64,000 nucleotides of DNA from Lepeophtheirus salmonis (lineage: Eukaryota > Arthropoda > Copepoda > Siphonostomatoida > Caligidae). The translations under genes and the position numbers were made by a program. Under the pieces are notes generated by a model. The model made no database searches. It worked only from the letters and a program-made list of their open reading frames with translations, and had not been told where the DNA came from. Below, one piece after another: positions 1 through 12,100 of the stretch. Numbering within the stretch: position 1 is the first letter of the stretch; every line of letters starts with the position of its first letter. Location of the stretch: positions 10,416,001-10,480,000 of the forward strand of contig NC_052138.2 in assembly GCF_016086655.4 (NCBI RefSeq), written 5' to 3'.

Positions 1-2152
1 GTTTGTAGTAGGGATGTATTGATCCCAAAATGATAACTTCATGTTCAGCCCTGTTCTAAATCTAACACAATGTACGTCTCATATAAGAGTTTTGGCTAAA
101 TGAATTTGTCATAGATTTGAGTAGAGGTGAGACTCAAGAATTGAGACTCTAACCGGATATCAGTCCATATTTTGAAAACTTGCGACTCGACTTGATCACA
201 CAACCAAAGACTTCAGACTTGAGTAGGGCTCAATAGCTTTCAGGATAAAATCGTCTTGGAATCCGTAGCTATCTTACACCGAACTCAAAAAAAATTTCAA
301 CTCTTTGCTTTGTGTATACTATTATTATTATTTTGTTATTTGAATGAACATTAATTCATTTTACTCCTTCTAAAATGCCATACTTTTGAATATAAAGAAA
401 AAAACTATCTAAAATCTCCCACCCTAAGTAGGGTCGAGGAATATGCAACAATTTTATTAAAGAGTCTATCCGTAGACAAAACAAGGGTTTCATTTCCCCA
501 AACTTCTCCAAAAGATGAAGTTTTTTTCCTACTAACTCATCCACCCCAGTAGGAATCATGATCTTATTTGAACATGCTGAATACAGAATAAATATGACCT
601 TCGAAATTATTAGTTCGATTTTGGTGAAGTTTTTATATGAAGGGGATGACATCATCAACCAATCAGTCTTGGAGATTTATGTTTGAAACGAAGTCTCCAA
701 TATCCCCACACTCCACAGTCATGCATATATTAACTATTGACTTAAAATGAGCTCAAAAGAAAATTGAACACTCGAATTGGACTCCATAGAAATATTTGAA
801 CACTCGAATTGGACTCCATAAAAATATTCAAAGAGTCGCAAGGAGCTAATTGAAAATATTAAGAACTTGGACTAGTCAGCAAATAATAAATATTCTACTT
901 CGGCTAATAGTATCAAGGATTTTCCCTACTTCTGTATATGAGCTAGTGACGTCATAATTAATCTATCTTGGAGTTATTAATTACAAATCCTTATGATAAG
1001 GATAAATACTTTAATTAAGAAACTATTATCGTGCATGGAAGAAACTTAAAGTTTTACTAATATAACTCCTAATTTAATTTCATATTTGTGATAAGGGTGC
1101 CGTATGTTTTACAAACACATTTCTCCAAAGTACTTAATAGTGTATTAATATACTAACAGTAATTCTTCTAATGATAGAGGATTAATGTTAAATATAAATC
1201 AATTAGGAAAGTAGGGATGTTTTTTTATCATTTATTTGATAGTAAATTCAAGAAGCCAAAAATTAGAAGAATAAGGATTTTATTATCTTTAGTTTTATTA
1301 TCTTTTTTTGTTGATAGTACTAAAAGGGCTGAGTTGCCTTATAGACCTTGGCTTCCAATGTAAGGTAAGTTAAGATATGAAAGAATTATAAATATAAAGC
1401 CTTTATTTCATTTAAAAGACTTAAATTGGCACAAATATGGCCTTTTAAATATAATCTATCAATTTTCATTATTTTATGGGTGGGTTTCAAGGACGTCAGA
1501 GATGAGTAGTGATTGGATTAATCAATGCAATCTCTATATATGCAACATGCAATGTTGTTAGCCTTAGTTCATCAAAGTAAGGCAATGTTTTAGAGTAAAA
1601 TAGTTATGAAATGTATAGGAAGTTTTTCAAGAAGCAATAACAGGGAGAGAACGAAGGATGGGACGGAGTTTAAGTTATATATTATGGACCTATAAAATCC
1701 CAGTTTGTTGGAATTGATTTTTTCTTTTATACAAAAGACATCATCTGTAGTACTTGACTATCACTAATCTCCATACAACATATAATCTCATGTAAAAGAT
1801 TTTTAAATGAACTATACAATAGTTGGAGTATGCAATAATTTAACTCATAACGTCCCCATATGTGTAAACTTCTTTAGGGTGGGTAAAGGAAAATAATGGA
1901 CACTATCAATTATTTACTCGTAATCCTTATTTGTAGGATTAATATATTAAAAAATATATATATTATATTACCAAAAAGCAAAAATGAAGAAAAAACAAAT
2001 TGATGATTTATTATACTCTTGGTACTCATATTAAATGAAAGTAAGTTTAATGCACTTACATATATTTGTCACTCAATATAATCATGTGTAGGTCTAGCAA
2101 ATAGTAGTTAGCACTAAAAGATCGCATTGCATATACATTTCCCCAGATCTTA
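1..2152. other. non-coding AT-rich stretch
   Basis: No coding exon is supported here. Around 125-245 there are several degenerate copies of a GACTTGAGTC-like word; a similar field occurs at about 38930-39130, which points to a dispersed low-copy repeat. The only other clear structure is the two-copy tandem repeat at 764-827. The stretch could be intergenic or part of a long 5' intron of the downstream receptor gene. Confidence 0.5.
764..827. repeat. two-copy 32-bp tandem repeat
   Basis: Two adjacent 32-bp units, both beginning TTGAACACTCGAATTGG and ending ATAT, differ at a single base (CCATAGAAA versus CCATAAAAA). The near identity suggests a recent local duplication. No coding role is apparent. 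Confidence 0.9.
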
Positions 2153-3747
2153 TTAACCCTTTGGGTGAATTGCAAATTGCCCTTTAACGTCTAGGTGGAC
2201 CGTTGGACCATGTTTCACAATGTACTTATAAATATAAAACTAGCTGTTCTCTAGTTCTGATATTTTACTGAACATATCTTTAGTAATTGAGCTGTCAACA
2301 GATGCACTATAATTACGACCTCAGTTTTCTGTGCTAGTTGTAAGTTGTTCTTGATAGCGCCTGATTGAATTTCTTATTAATATTTTATCAATCTGTTTTT
2401 AAGGAATTGTGGCATAGAAACTAGGTGAGAGTATTACATTCAAATATATATGTATAATCCATACATGTACTAGGAGTGTATATCTATGTTTTTCTTTCAC
2501 ATTTCACTCCCATGAATAAATAAATAAGTGTAGTTTTCTAAATAAGACTGTATGGTCCAGCCAGGCATTGGATTGGTTATTTGAAAAAGTCCTATTAGAC
2601 GTGTAGGCAGAAACTTAAATTTATCCTTCATATTTTTTGTTTAGGTTTTTCAAATAATATATTCATTTTGGTACTTTTTACTCCAAAACGGTAAAGTCTA
2701 CTTGCATTCAGAGCTTGATTACACATATTGTATACGATAGTAACTCAGACTTGGATTGGTCTGATCTAAATTTTCACGATCCAGAGTATCTATTGCCCAA
2801 GGAAGAATTTCCTGACGACGAAATTGAAGAAACTGAAACCTGGAAAAATCCGGAAAACGGATATGGGCTCTACTGTGTAGGCTGTCCCGAACTGGGGAAA
2901 GGATAAATCATGGCCCCTAATGAAAAAAAGTAGTCTGGGGAGATGTTGTACTATCATCAGTCTCTCCATTTCTTGATCAGAATGAAGAAAAAAGTGATGA
3001 TATGTCCTCAATAGATTATTTCAAGAGTTTCATTCCTGATGACCTTCTGGACAAGATCTGTGAATAATCAAATGTTTATTCAGTCCAGATATATGTAAAT
3101 AAGCCTCTAGCGTTGAAAAGGGATTGTTTTTTTTTTTTGGGGGGGATGCTACAAATTCATTACCAGAGCAAGGTTTAAGGCTAAATGGCATTGGGCACTT
3201 TCCAGAAATAGCTAAAAAAAGGGGTTGATGCAAATACCCTGGATGTAAGATCAAAATTATTATGTCTTGTATAAAATGTAAAGTTAACTTATACATTGAA
3301 AAGAACGGAAATGACTTCCTTCGGTTCCATACAAAATAAATGCCCTTATTTTTGTAGTTATTTTCTTATTATACAAAGATATATAGTGATTGGTCATAAT
3401 TAACCATTTAAATAAAGAATAAGAGTAATTAAGTCAAATGTGAGTTTTTTAAAGTTTATATTAAAATTAATTACAATTGATTTTATTTGTTTCATAAAAT
3501 ATGTATAGCATAGTGCATTAAGAGTATTGATTAAGTCTAATCATGTCACGAACCAATCTGAATGTACCATTTAGTCTGGTTTCATTTTTACTAGAGGACA
3601 CTATGGTCCCAATTCATTATTTCTGCCATAGTTATATTTATAATCAAAAATAGAGTCACAATAGTCTCATATGGCCTTCAACAACGGGAAAAAATAATAT
3701 AATAAATAAATTATCTACAAGAAAAAAAATGGGCGTTAAAGGGTTAA
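2153..3747 (+). mobile_element. piggyBac-type transposon, TTAA-bounded, decayed
   Basis: The element sits between two TTAA tetranucleotides (2153-2156 and 3744-3747), the piggyBac target site. The inner termini are CCCTTT at the left and AAAGGG at the right. A second GCCCTTTAACGTC motif about 35 bp inside the left end resembles the inverted right end (CCCTTTAACGCC). Between the ends is a broken transposase gene (2715-3339). The core is about 1.59 kb, shorter than an autonomous piggyBac, so it is internally deleted. The flanking sites and the typical C-terminal Cys-rich motif make this assignment strong. Confidence 0.8.
2715..3339 (+). pseudogene. piggyBac transposase fossil
   Basis: The first open stretch (2715-2906) has an acidic, low-complexity N-terminus typical of piggyBac-derived proteins. 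After a stop and frame changes, 3000-3120 reads YFKSFIPDDLLDKICE, stop, SNVYSVQ then NKPLALKRD, matching the start of the DDE_Tnp_1_7 domain (family pattern: YF..FF.DELI..I...TNLYA.Q). The middle, with the catalytic aspartates, is absent. The reading resumes at about 3165-3339 with GHFPEIAKKRG, stop, CKYPGC, then SCIKCKV and FLRFHTK, which is the C-terminal cysteine-rich zinc finger. There are several in-frame stops, so it is non-functional. It might be read into a neighbouring transcript, but nothing shows that. Confidence 0.8.
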
Positions 3748-5989
3748 GTAACCAAAATCGAAAATCACAAAGAAAGAACGAAAAATTGATGAATTATATT
3801 TGAAAGACCATATCAGGGCATTTAAAACATTTATTAAATCAAATAAAGGCTTTAAACTATTCATAAAAATCTATCTAAACTCATCCCACAAATTTAAATA
3901 CGAAGCCAATAATTTACTCAAATATGTATATGAAATATTGGACTGTGTGTATGTACATATATATGATTTCTGTTCAAAGTTGTTTTTATTTATGTTTTTA
4001 TAGTGCTCTCTGATGTATAAAATATGTACATACAAATAAAGAAAAAAAGAACGTATCAAGGAGCACTCTATAAAAATAATTAAATATCGCAGGCATTTAG
4101 CTCAACTCATATTTTTTAAAAAATGGATTTACTTTACATAAAATTTAAAAAATGAACGTGATAATAGATGAGGTTTAGCAACGAGCTAAATTACCTCTGG
4201 CTGATTTAATCTTATCAACTTTTTGTTCTCAAGGTGTTATTAATTTACTATTTTTGAGTGAGTAGGTACGTGTGAGTGTGGTCATAAAAAACAGAGAGTA
4301 CCACCAAGACTATTTAGACTTATCTTTTAACTAATTAGAGCAATTTTTTTTTGTCGAACCCTAATAACTCCGGGCAATTCCAGGTACAATGGTTACTATA
4401 AAGAAGGTTGGTTTCAAGAGTTTCCGACCTAACAAAGATAGAAGACATTTTTATTTAATTTTGTATAGATTTTTCAATACAGTCTCCTTGTAACCCTACA
4501 CACTTCTACCCACGATGTCCCATCTCTGTTAACCTACCAAATTGTACTCGGAGTTTTTCCCCCAAAAATAATTGCTCACGAGAAACTTTTTGTTTTTGGC
4601 TCAATTACTCCACGTTGGATTGACTTAGACGTGTGAAATTTTAACAAAATAAGCTTTTATATGTCTTCTATTGTTTCAATCTATTTGAAAATCAAATATT
4701 TAATGACAGATTGATACTCAATTTTATTCTTTTCACAAAAAAAAAAAAAAAAAAACCTCACATGAAATCACTCAAACGACTGTTACAAAACAGTTTTGCT
4801 TCCATAATGGCTAAAACTTTAGTAAGTAACTGTCAACAGATACTAGATAGATGTAACTAGCTTTCATTTACGAGTGCTGCCAACTTCACGTTGAGGTTGG
4901 AAACTTTTCAGACCACCATCCTATATATGATTTATGTTTGGGAATATCATTTTCTCCAACAATTCACGTCAGTATCTTGAAATATAAGAAGCTGATGATT
5001 GTCATTTCTACCTTACAATGTCCCCTTCCTTTTTTTTGTTTCTTACGGCCAATGTACAAAGTATGTACGTTAAAGAAGTGTTTACCAAATGTGTACATGG
5101 GGGAAATTTTTGGCAGTAAATACATAAAACTTGCGTACATACTTTGTTTATGGTATTTTTGAAGCAATTATCAAAATACTTAATATGATAGAGGACGTAG
5201 TACAAAATATCATTAGAATCTTTATCGACCAAAAAAGCATATAAATCATAAAAAAATAATTCTCTTGACGAGTATTTTTCTCCCCTAAGGAACTAAATCA
5301 GTATCTTATTTTAGATCCATCGATTTTAATGATGAATGATTTATTTCATCAAATAATCAATCCTGGCGTAAGATTCCATATGATTTATTGCATTTTGATT
5401 TTCCGGAATGAGAACGTTATTAAATTTATTTTTCATCAATGAATTATTGAAGTCTTCATTCGATTAATACTTAATTAAATAGATGCATAGATTTGGCCCG
5501 AATAAATATCTTCTTAATTATGTATCACTGAACCTTTTTTATTCTATTACAATATTTTGAAAGTACTCGTAGAGTGAAACCAGACACAATTTCTTTGAAA
5601 AATCTTTTATAGTTAATAAATATGTAGAAGGTTATTTGTATGAAGAAGTTATATATAACTAAAAGAAACCTTATCTAATAATTTTCTCACCATTATTTTC
5701 ATAACCTATTGAATGATATCTACAAAGAAATCTAGTTAAGTATATATTTTTTTTGTGAACACCTGGAATAGAAAGACTGTTTATAATTGAAGATGTCTCC
5801 CTCCCCTAATTTCTCCTCCTATTAAAAGATGAGCTTAGTTAATTGAGATAATTTATTTATAAAGCAGATATAGTAGTTTATACGGATTTCTAGAAGTTTT
5901 AAATTGTAATGACGTATTAAATCACTCAACCTCAGAATTTACACAAAAATTATAATTAATATATGATTTCCTCCTTTTTACATCATTAG
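3748..5989. other. non-coding, contains a copy of a dispersed repeat
   Basis: No exon is supported. At about 3870-4005 lies a sequence (CCCACAAATTTAAATACGAA through TATGAAATATTGGACTGTGT) that recurs at about 58470-58503 and 59770-59850, so it belongs to a dispersed repeat family. A poly-A run lies at 4738-4754. The missing first (signal peptide) exon of the receptor gene should lie in or upstream of this stretch, but no convincing ATG-plus-donor candidate was found. Confidence 0.5.
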
Positions 5990-6132
5990 TAAAACGAACC
6001 GTAATGACCGACAATCGAAAAAGTCAAAGGAAAAAGAGACCATTAGTGATACTTTGAGTAAGAATATTACAATGATCCTTGAGGACCTCCTGAAGAACTA
6101 CGACAAGACAGAGCGACCTTCATTTAGAAAAG
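5990..6132 (+). CDS. Grd: receptor exon A: start of ligand-binding domain
   Basis: The acceptor is CATCATTAG at 5989 and the exon enters in phase 2. It encodes a basic stretch followed by MILEDLLKNYDKTERPSFRK, the first conserved helix of Cys-loop receptors. The only in-frame donor is a GC dinucleotide (AAAAG|GCAAGC), which gives the correct phase to join GVPTDVKINI in the next exon, so intron 1 looks like a GC-AG intron. Confidence 0.8.
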
Positions 6133-9100
6133 GCAAGCATATTTTATTTTCTACCTTTCAGTAGTGTTGTGTACGTTCTTATTTAGGACTGAAGACTGCA
6201 GTTCAGTTCAGTGTCGGTCCGGTCCAGTTCAGTCATGAATATCACTCCTAAAAACCAATAAAGTTCGTTCCTTGATGACGTCAATCAACTTTTTTTAAAT
6301 CAGTTCTAGTACTTATAGTGATAAGGACGGGTCCTAAGACTAAACTGGTCTGGACCAAATAAATTAGGACTGACACAACACTACTCAGGAATTACTTACA
6401 TATTATGTATATTAAAAATACTTGCAAAGAATCTTTATCTCCGAAATTAATCCGATTAACTGTATTGAATTGAAATGACTCAAGACCTCAGAGTGGTTTT
6501 TTTTATACTGTTACTAATCATTTTTGTATTCGTTAAGAGCTTATTTGTGTATTTTCTTCACTTTTTTAAAACCAAAATATATTTATAGTTTTAACAAAAG
6601 ATTAAACTTGTGGATTAATGTGGGTATTTTTTAATGATCAGGAGTGCCAACAGATGTGAAAATCAATATTCTTATAAGGAGTATGGGGCCAATATCTGAG
6701 GAGGATATGGTAAGTGACTTTCTGGAAAGCTTAGTATTGTAAAAATCATTCATATTTAATCAAATAGTAAGAATCTCAAAGCCCTTAGAACTGGGTAAAA
6801 ATATTAATGAAGTAATGGTGGAGAAGTTAAATTTTTGGCCAGAGTTCTCATGTTTTTAGGTTGGGGAAAAATGTAATTTCGTAGATTTCGCTTTATTTAC
6901 AGAGTTTATAAGAAGTGCTACAATCATCTGGTTTAGGCCAATTATTCCCCGTTCTGTTAGATAACTTGTTGCCAATGAGAATCCAACATCATAATGCCTT
7001 TTTCGTAGTAGCTTTTGTCCCTATTGGAAAAAAACAAGGACAACCAATTTTCACAGGTCTCTATTGAGGCCAAATTTGTACCCCATAGATAGGAGCAGTC
7101 GATACCCCCTTGATGACAGGTCTGGACTGTAGGGTGGATGTATAAGAACATCCAACCTGAGCTTTTAGGACTTCTGGCGCGTCATCAAAGATGTGTGCGG
7201 CCTGGAGTTGTCTTGATGATGTCTTATTGTCTCATATTCAGCTAACTGCTTCTGTTCGATCGCCAGCTTCAAAGGTTTCGAATTGTTTACAGTAGAGGGT
7301 AAATTAAGTGCAGGAAAAATCGCTCGAAAAAATGTTGTGCAATACGAACCGAAAGAGTCAATATCACATATTTTATTGGTCGCTTACAACGTGTTTTTCA
7401 GGTAGTAAAAGTTTCAAATATGGCAAATTTCTTCCTTAAAGACCTCCATATTAGACAAACGATAATTCACCACTGAATCAACCAAGTGCACCCTGTGCAA
7501 AAAGCATTTTTTTACCTTTACAACGCTGTATCGTAGTAACGGATATGACCAATAATGAACAACATATACTTAGTTAAAAAAGGACAGGAAATACAAAATT
7601 ACTTTTTCCTCAGCCTAATATATTTATTCAAATTTAATGCATGAAATAAGACAAACTTAGAATCAATATTGTACAAAAGTCATTTATATATTATCTATAA
7701 CAGTTTTTTGACTAAAATTAATTTAATTGGAAATAAAAACTGAACTTGTCTTTATTGCCACAGAATTACTCCATGGATTGTTATTTCCGGCAGTATTGGC
7801 GGGATGAGCGACTCAGTTTTACAGGTCTCAAAAACAATACTCATCACTTGAAAATTGATCAACTAAGCCTCAATGTCAAAATGTTGGAAAAGATATGGAA
7901 GCCAGACACTTACTTTCACAATGGATTAAGTTCATATATTCATACTATTACTAGGCCTAATAAATTACTCCGTATCTCTGAGCATGGAGACATTACATAC
8001 TCAATGAGGTAAGAACTCCTTCTTTCTAAAGGTAAAGTATTTTATTAGTGTATAAGAGTTAGGGTCCCAATTAAATCACTTTTTTGAAAAAGTAAAAAAT
8101 TGAGGGTTCAAATGCGTTCCTTTAAAAAATGCAATTAGCAATGTTTGAACAATTTCTATGAATATTTAGAGATAGCACAACGGTCCTAAAGTTTTTAAAT
8201 TTTGCAAATTTTTGGAAAAAAACTTCATTTTGTTTTAAATTAATACATTACAGCTTGATAGTAAAATTAACATACTTTGTTAATTTTTTATAAATGTTTA
8301 TGGTAAATCATTTTTTATGTTTCTTAAAGAACAATAGAATTAATTAACCCCCACCCCCCCTGAAAGGTCCTTTTTGCATTTCTGTATGTTTTTCTGCGTA
8401 TCAAAGACAATAAGCTGCTACTGATATCTACAAAAATTTGCAATTTTTTTTTGGCCTGAACCTAGATAACCTTTTTATGACTTTTTTTGAGGAAAAATAT
8501 CTATATAGCCAAGTTTTATAAAAATAAATAAATAAATTGTATTTTATAAAAACATATTGCAATGAAAATTTAGTAGGAGCTAATATTATAAATAGATGAT
8601 CTACAGAGCCATTTTAGGACAAGAATAATGACGGGTTAACAATAGAAATATATCATTTTTAAGTTAATTTAGTTTTTTTTTGTTAATAAAAGTAAAAAAA
8701 CGTATTTACAAATTTTTGTAGATATCAGTAGCTGCTCATTGGATTTGATACGCAGGTGGACAGACAGATAAAAATGGTTCAAACTGTGTGAATTGTATTT
8801 TTTTAATCAAAAGGAACGCATTTGATACCTCCGTGCTTTACTTTTTCAAAAAAAGTAGTTTAATTGGCACCGTAATGAAAGTACATCGATATGAAAGGAT
8901 ATGCCATATAGTCCAACAAATATTTATGCAATCGGGAATTCTTTAAAAAAAAAAAAGTTTTATTGTATTGACAGAGAAATGAAATTTATTTTTATTGGGG
9001 ATTGTCAATATTTCATTTAATATTGACTTTGAAAAATACCCTCAATTTTTTATTCTTTAATACTGTTATTTATTGATTAGATATCTCCTTCATGTTTGAA

Positions 9101-12100
9101 GGAGAGGCCATTATGGGGTTTATGTGGTCATTACGGAGCGATAAAGAAACAATTATAATTTGATTTATTAACACTTGAAAGAATCAATATTCTTACAACA
9201 TTAATATCAATGAAGTATCATGTAGCCATGTCTTTAAGTAAATTGAATTTATTTTAACCCAACTAATGATACTCAAAGAGGTGGCTTTTGAGAACGTTCA
9301 GGGGTTTATGGTCTTTTTAAAGCTTCTGGATTCCAAGATTTAGCGTATCTAGTATATTGTACGTACCACAGTAAAAAATTGAACGACCTCTAGTTCAATT
9401 TTGGAACTCAGTTTATGTTCTACAAACTATCAGATACTTCTTTTAGTGATTTGACAACAGATTCTTCGAGTTAAGTTACTTATGTGCATTTTATCAAAAA
9501 TGTATTAAGTATAAAGTCAAATTTGGATAAAGGAAACTACTATTTGTCCTATGGATAGTTGAGTATATCCAGATTTTTCTTATATTCGAAGTATATACAA
9601 AAAAACATAATTTTTGGTTACTTATGTAAATAAGTGATTATGAAACTTCTTATTTCGAGGCAACACGTGTTTTATTCGAGCCTATTCTTGACAGATTATT
9701 GAAAATTTTAACCTTATCCTTATAAAAAGTGTTTCTGGGGGACACTCATGGCATGTATCCCTTAATTAAAAAGCAATCTGAAACTAATTTAAAAATTAAT
9801 TTGCAGTAAAAAAATGTTCGCGCCAGCTTACGATTTGTCAGGAGTATGTACAAGATGTGGCTGGAGGTAGTTGCCTTCCTTAAATTTGAGTGCACCAAAA
9901 ATTCATTAATTTAAGGAAGGCAACTCCCTCCAGCCACATCTTGTACATATATTTTTGAATAGCTATACATTTTTGAAATTATCTACAAAAAAAATATTTG
10001 ATTTTTTCCCTGTTTTTTTCAACTTTTTGTTAACGCCTGTGAATTTTTGATTTTTTATATTGGAATTTTTTTCCAAAAAATGTACTATTTGAAATTTCGA
10101 TCCAAAAAATTAAATTTGTTTATAATAAGCTGTGGATTTTTGATTTTTTTTTCAAACTGTTTAGTTTTTTGACAATATCTATAAAAAATTTTTTTTTTTT
10201 TTCAAAAAGGTTAATTTTTGAGAATAGCTGTGGATTTAAAAAAAAATTCCAAAAAAATAATATTTTGTGAACAGCTATTAATTTTTGATTTTTTTTTCCA
10301 GAAATTTTAATTTTTGAGAATACCTATTAATTTTTGATATATTTTGTGAACAGCTGTGGATTTTTCAATTTTTTTTCCCAAAAAAATGTAATATTTGAAA
10401 TAATTTTTTCCAAAAAAATCTAATAAGCCAAAAACCAAGCCCCTCAGCAAAATAAAAATATATATATACATATACTCCTGCGGACACCCTTGTTGTTACA
10501 TATAAAAATGAAAAATCCTCTTAGAAATTCTTCAATGTCATGAATTTCTATGAAGTAGATAACAAAAAAGGGGGAAAAACCCCAATATTTTACTTTGTGT
10601 TTCTTCTATAGGAAATATTGAGTAGTTGTTATCTGAGAGAACGTTGACCATAATGGTATTTTTCTTATATCCAGATTTGACTGTATTCCTATTGTAATAA
10701 ATGTACAGATATAATCAATCATATAGCATAGTATAAAATTATTATTTATTTGATACAATTATATTTATAAAATATATTAATATTATTATCTAATTGTTAG
10801 TACATTAATTTATTTTTATGTTGAGAAACATAATCATATCTTTTAAAATCTATGTTTATGTGATGTGGCAGATATTTTTTCTCAGCTTATATCTTAAATC
10901 AATTTAAAAACAAGTAGGGATCAAGAGAGACATTCAGCTGTAACCATTATTTAAACGTCTATTTCTCATCATAGCATAAGTCATTTGCAAATGTGCAAGC
11001 TTAAACAAAACTTTAGTAATTTGTATAAGTTATAGACTCCAAGTGATATACTTGACTATACCGAAATGAAGAAAGTTTGGAATTTATTATAGCAGGATAT
11101 TCTTTAATTCACTTTAACAAGAAAATAATCTTAAATCTGACAAAAAAAAGGTCCTTCGTGGATGCGTTTTGCTTTAAAAATCTGTAAAATATAAACAAAT
11201 GATTTTTTCATGTTGTTCCTTTAAAATTATTGTGTTGAATTAAGATACAGGATTGTAAGAAAAAAAACAGTATTGTTAAATGGAAGTATATCTTTCAACA
11301 ATATTCGCACAACTTTGATCAAATTTGCCTCATGATATGAGTATTTTAGTCCTTTATATGTTACAAATAAATAAATATACTCTTTCAATACGGCGTTTTA
11401 TGCGTATATATTTTGATATGTTTCTTCATTTGTTCTACTCAAATCTCGTTTTTTGATACCATGTTTCTAATATATTCTTATAAGTATACTTCCAGAGTTT
11501 ATTTATGCCTAATTAGAAATACAATTATACAATTTTTTATTTTAGACTACAAAATGATCCTTTAAATTATTAAAAGTATAACACGTTATTTTTCTTCCCT
11601 TCATTCGTAGGGTTGATTTGTTGAACATAATATAATTTTTTATCATGTAATCTTTCAAAAAAGAGTTATGGATGAATAATTGTTTTGTTTTTTTGTCTGA
11701 TACAACCATCTCGTTTTCCTTACCCATAAACTAAAGATGATGATTTCTTTACTTCTTTTACTAATCCTAACTTTATATATTACATGATATTTTAGAAAGT
11801 TAAATTGGTCAAGAGAAAAAACGACAAAATTGTCTTTGAATAATGGTTGTTATGATAAGATTATCAGTATCGTTTTACAACCCTAGATATGCTTAAAAAT
11901 GTAGTTTTCATGTTTAGTTAAGTCTATGTTATTTAACGACCTACCGTTGTGAACTATTTTGAATTCGAAATAAAGTATATTTTAATTTTATACCGATCTT
12001 CCTCTACAGATACTGAAGTTACTATTTTTGGAATGCAAATTAGTTATTAGAAAAATCCTTAAAACGACACTTTGAGACTTTACAAGCAAGGGGAAAGTTG

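Noticed and set aside
356..658. 100-codon open frame on the - strand
   Set aside because: No family signature, no splice or promoter context, and composition as expected for AT-rich non-coding DNA.
4938..5232. Three overlapping open frames upstream of the receptor, considered as its signal-peptide exon
   Set aside because: The + frame is hydrophobic, but no ATG-plus-donor combination gives the phase-2 exit required by the acceptor at 5989.
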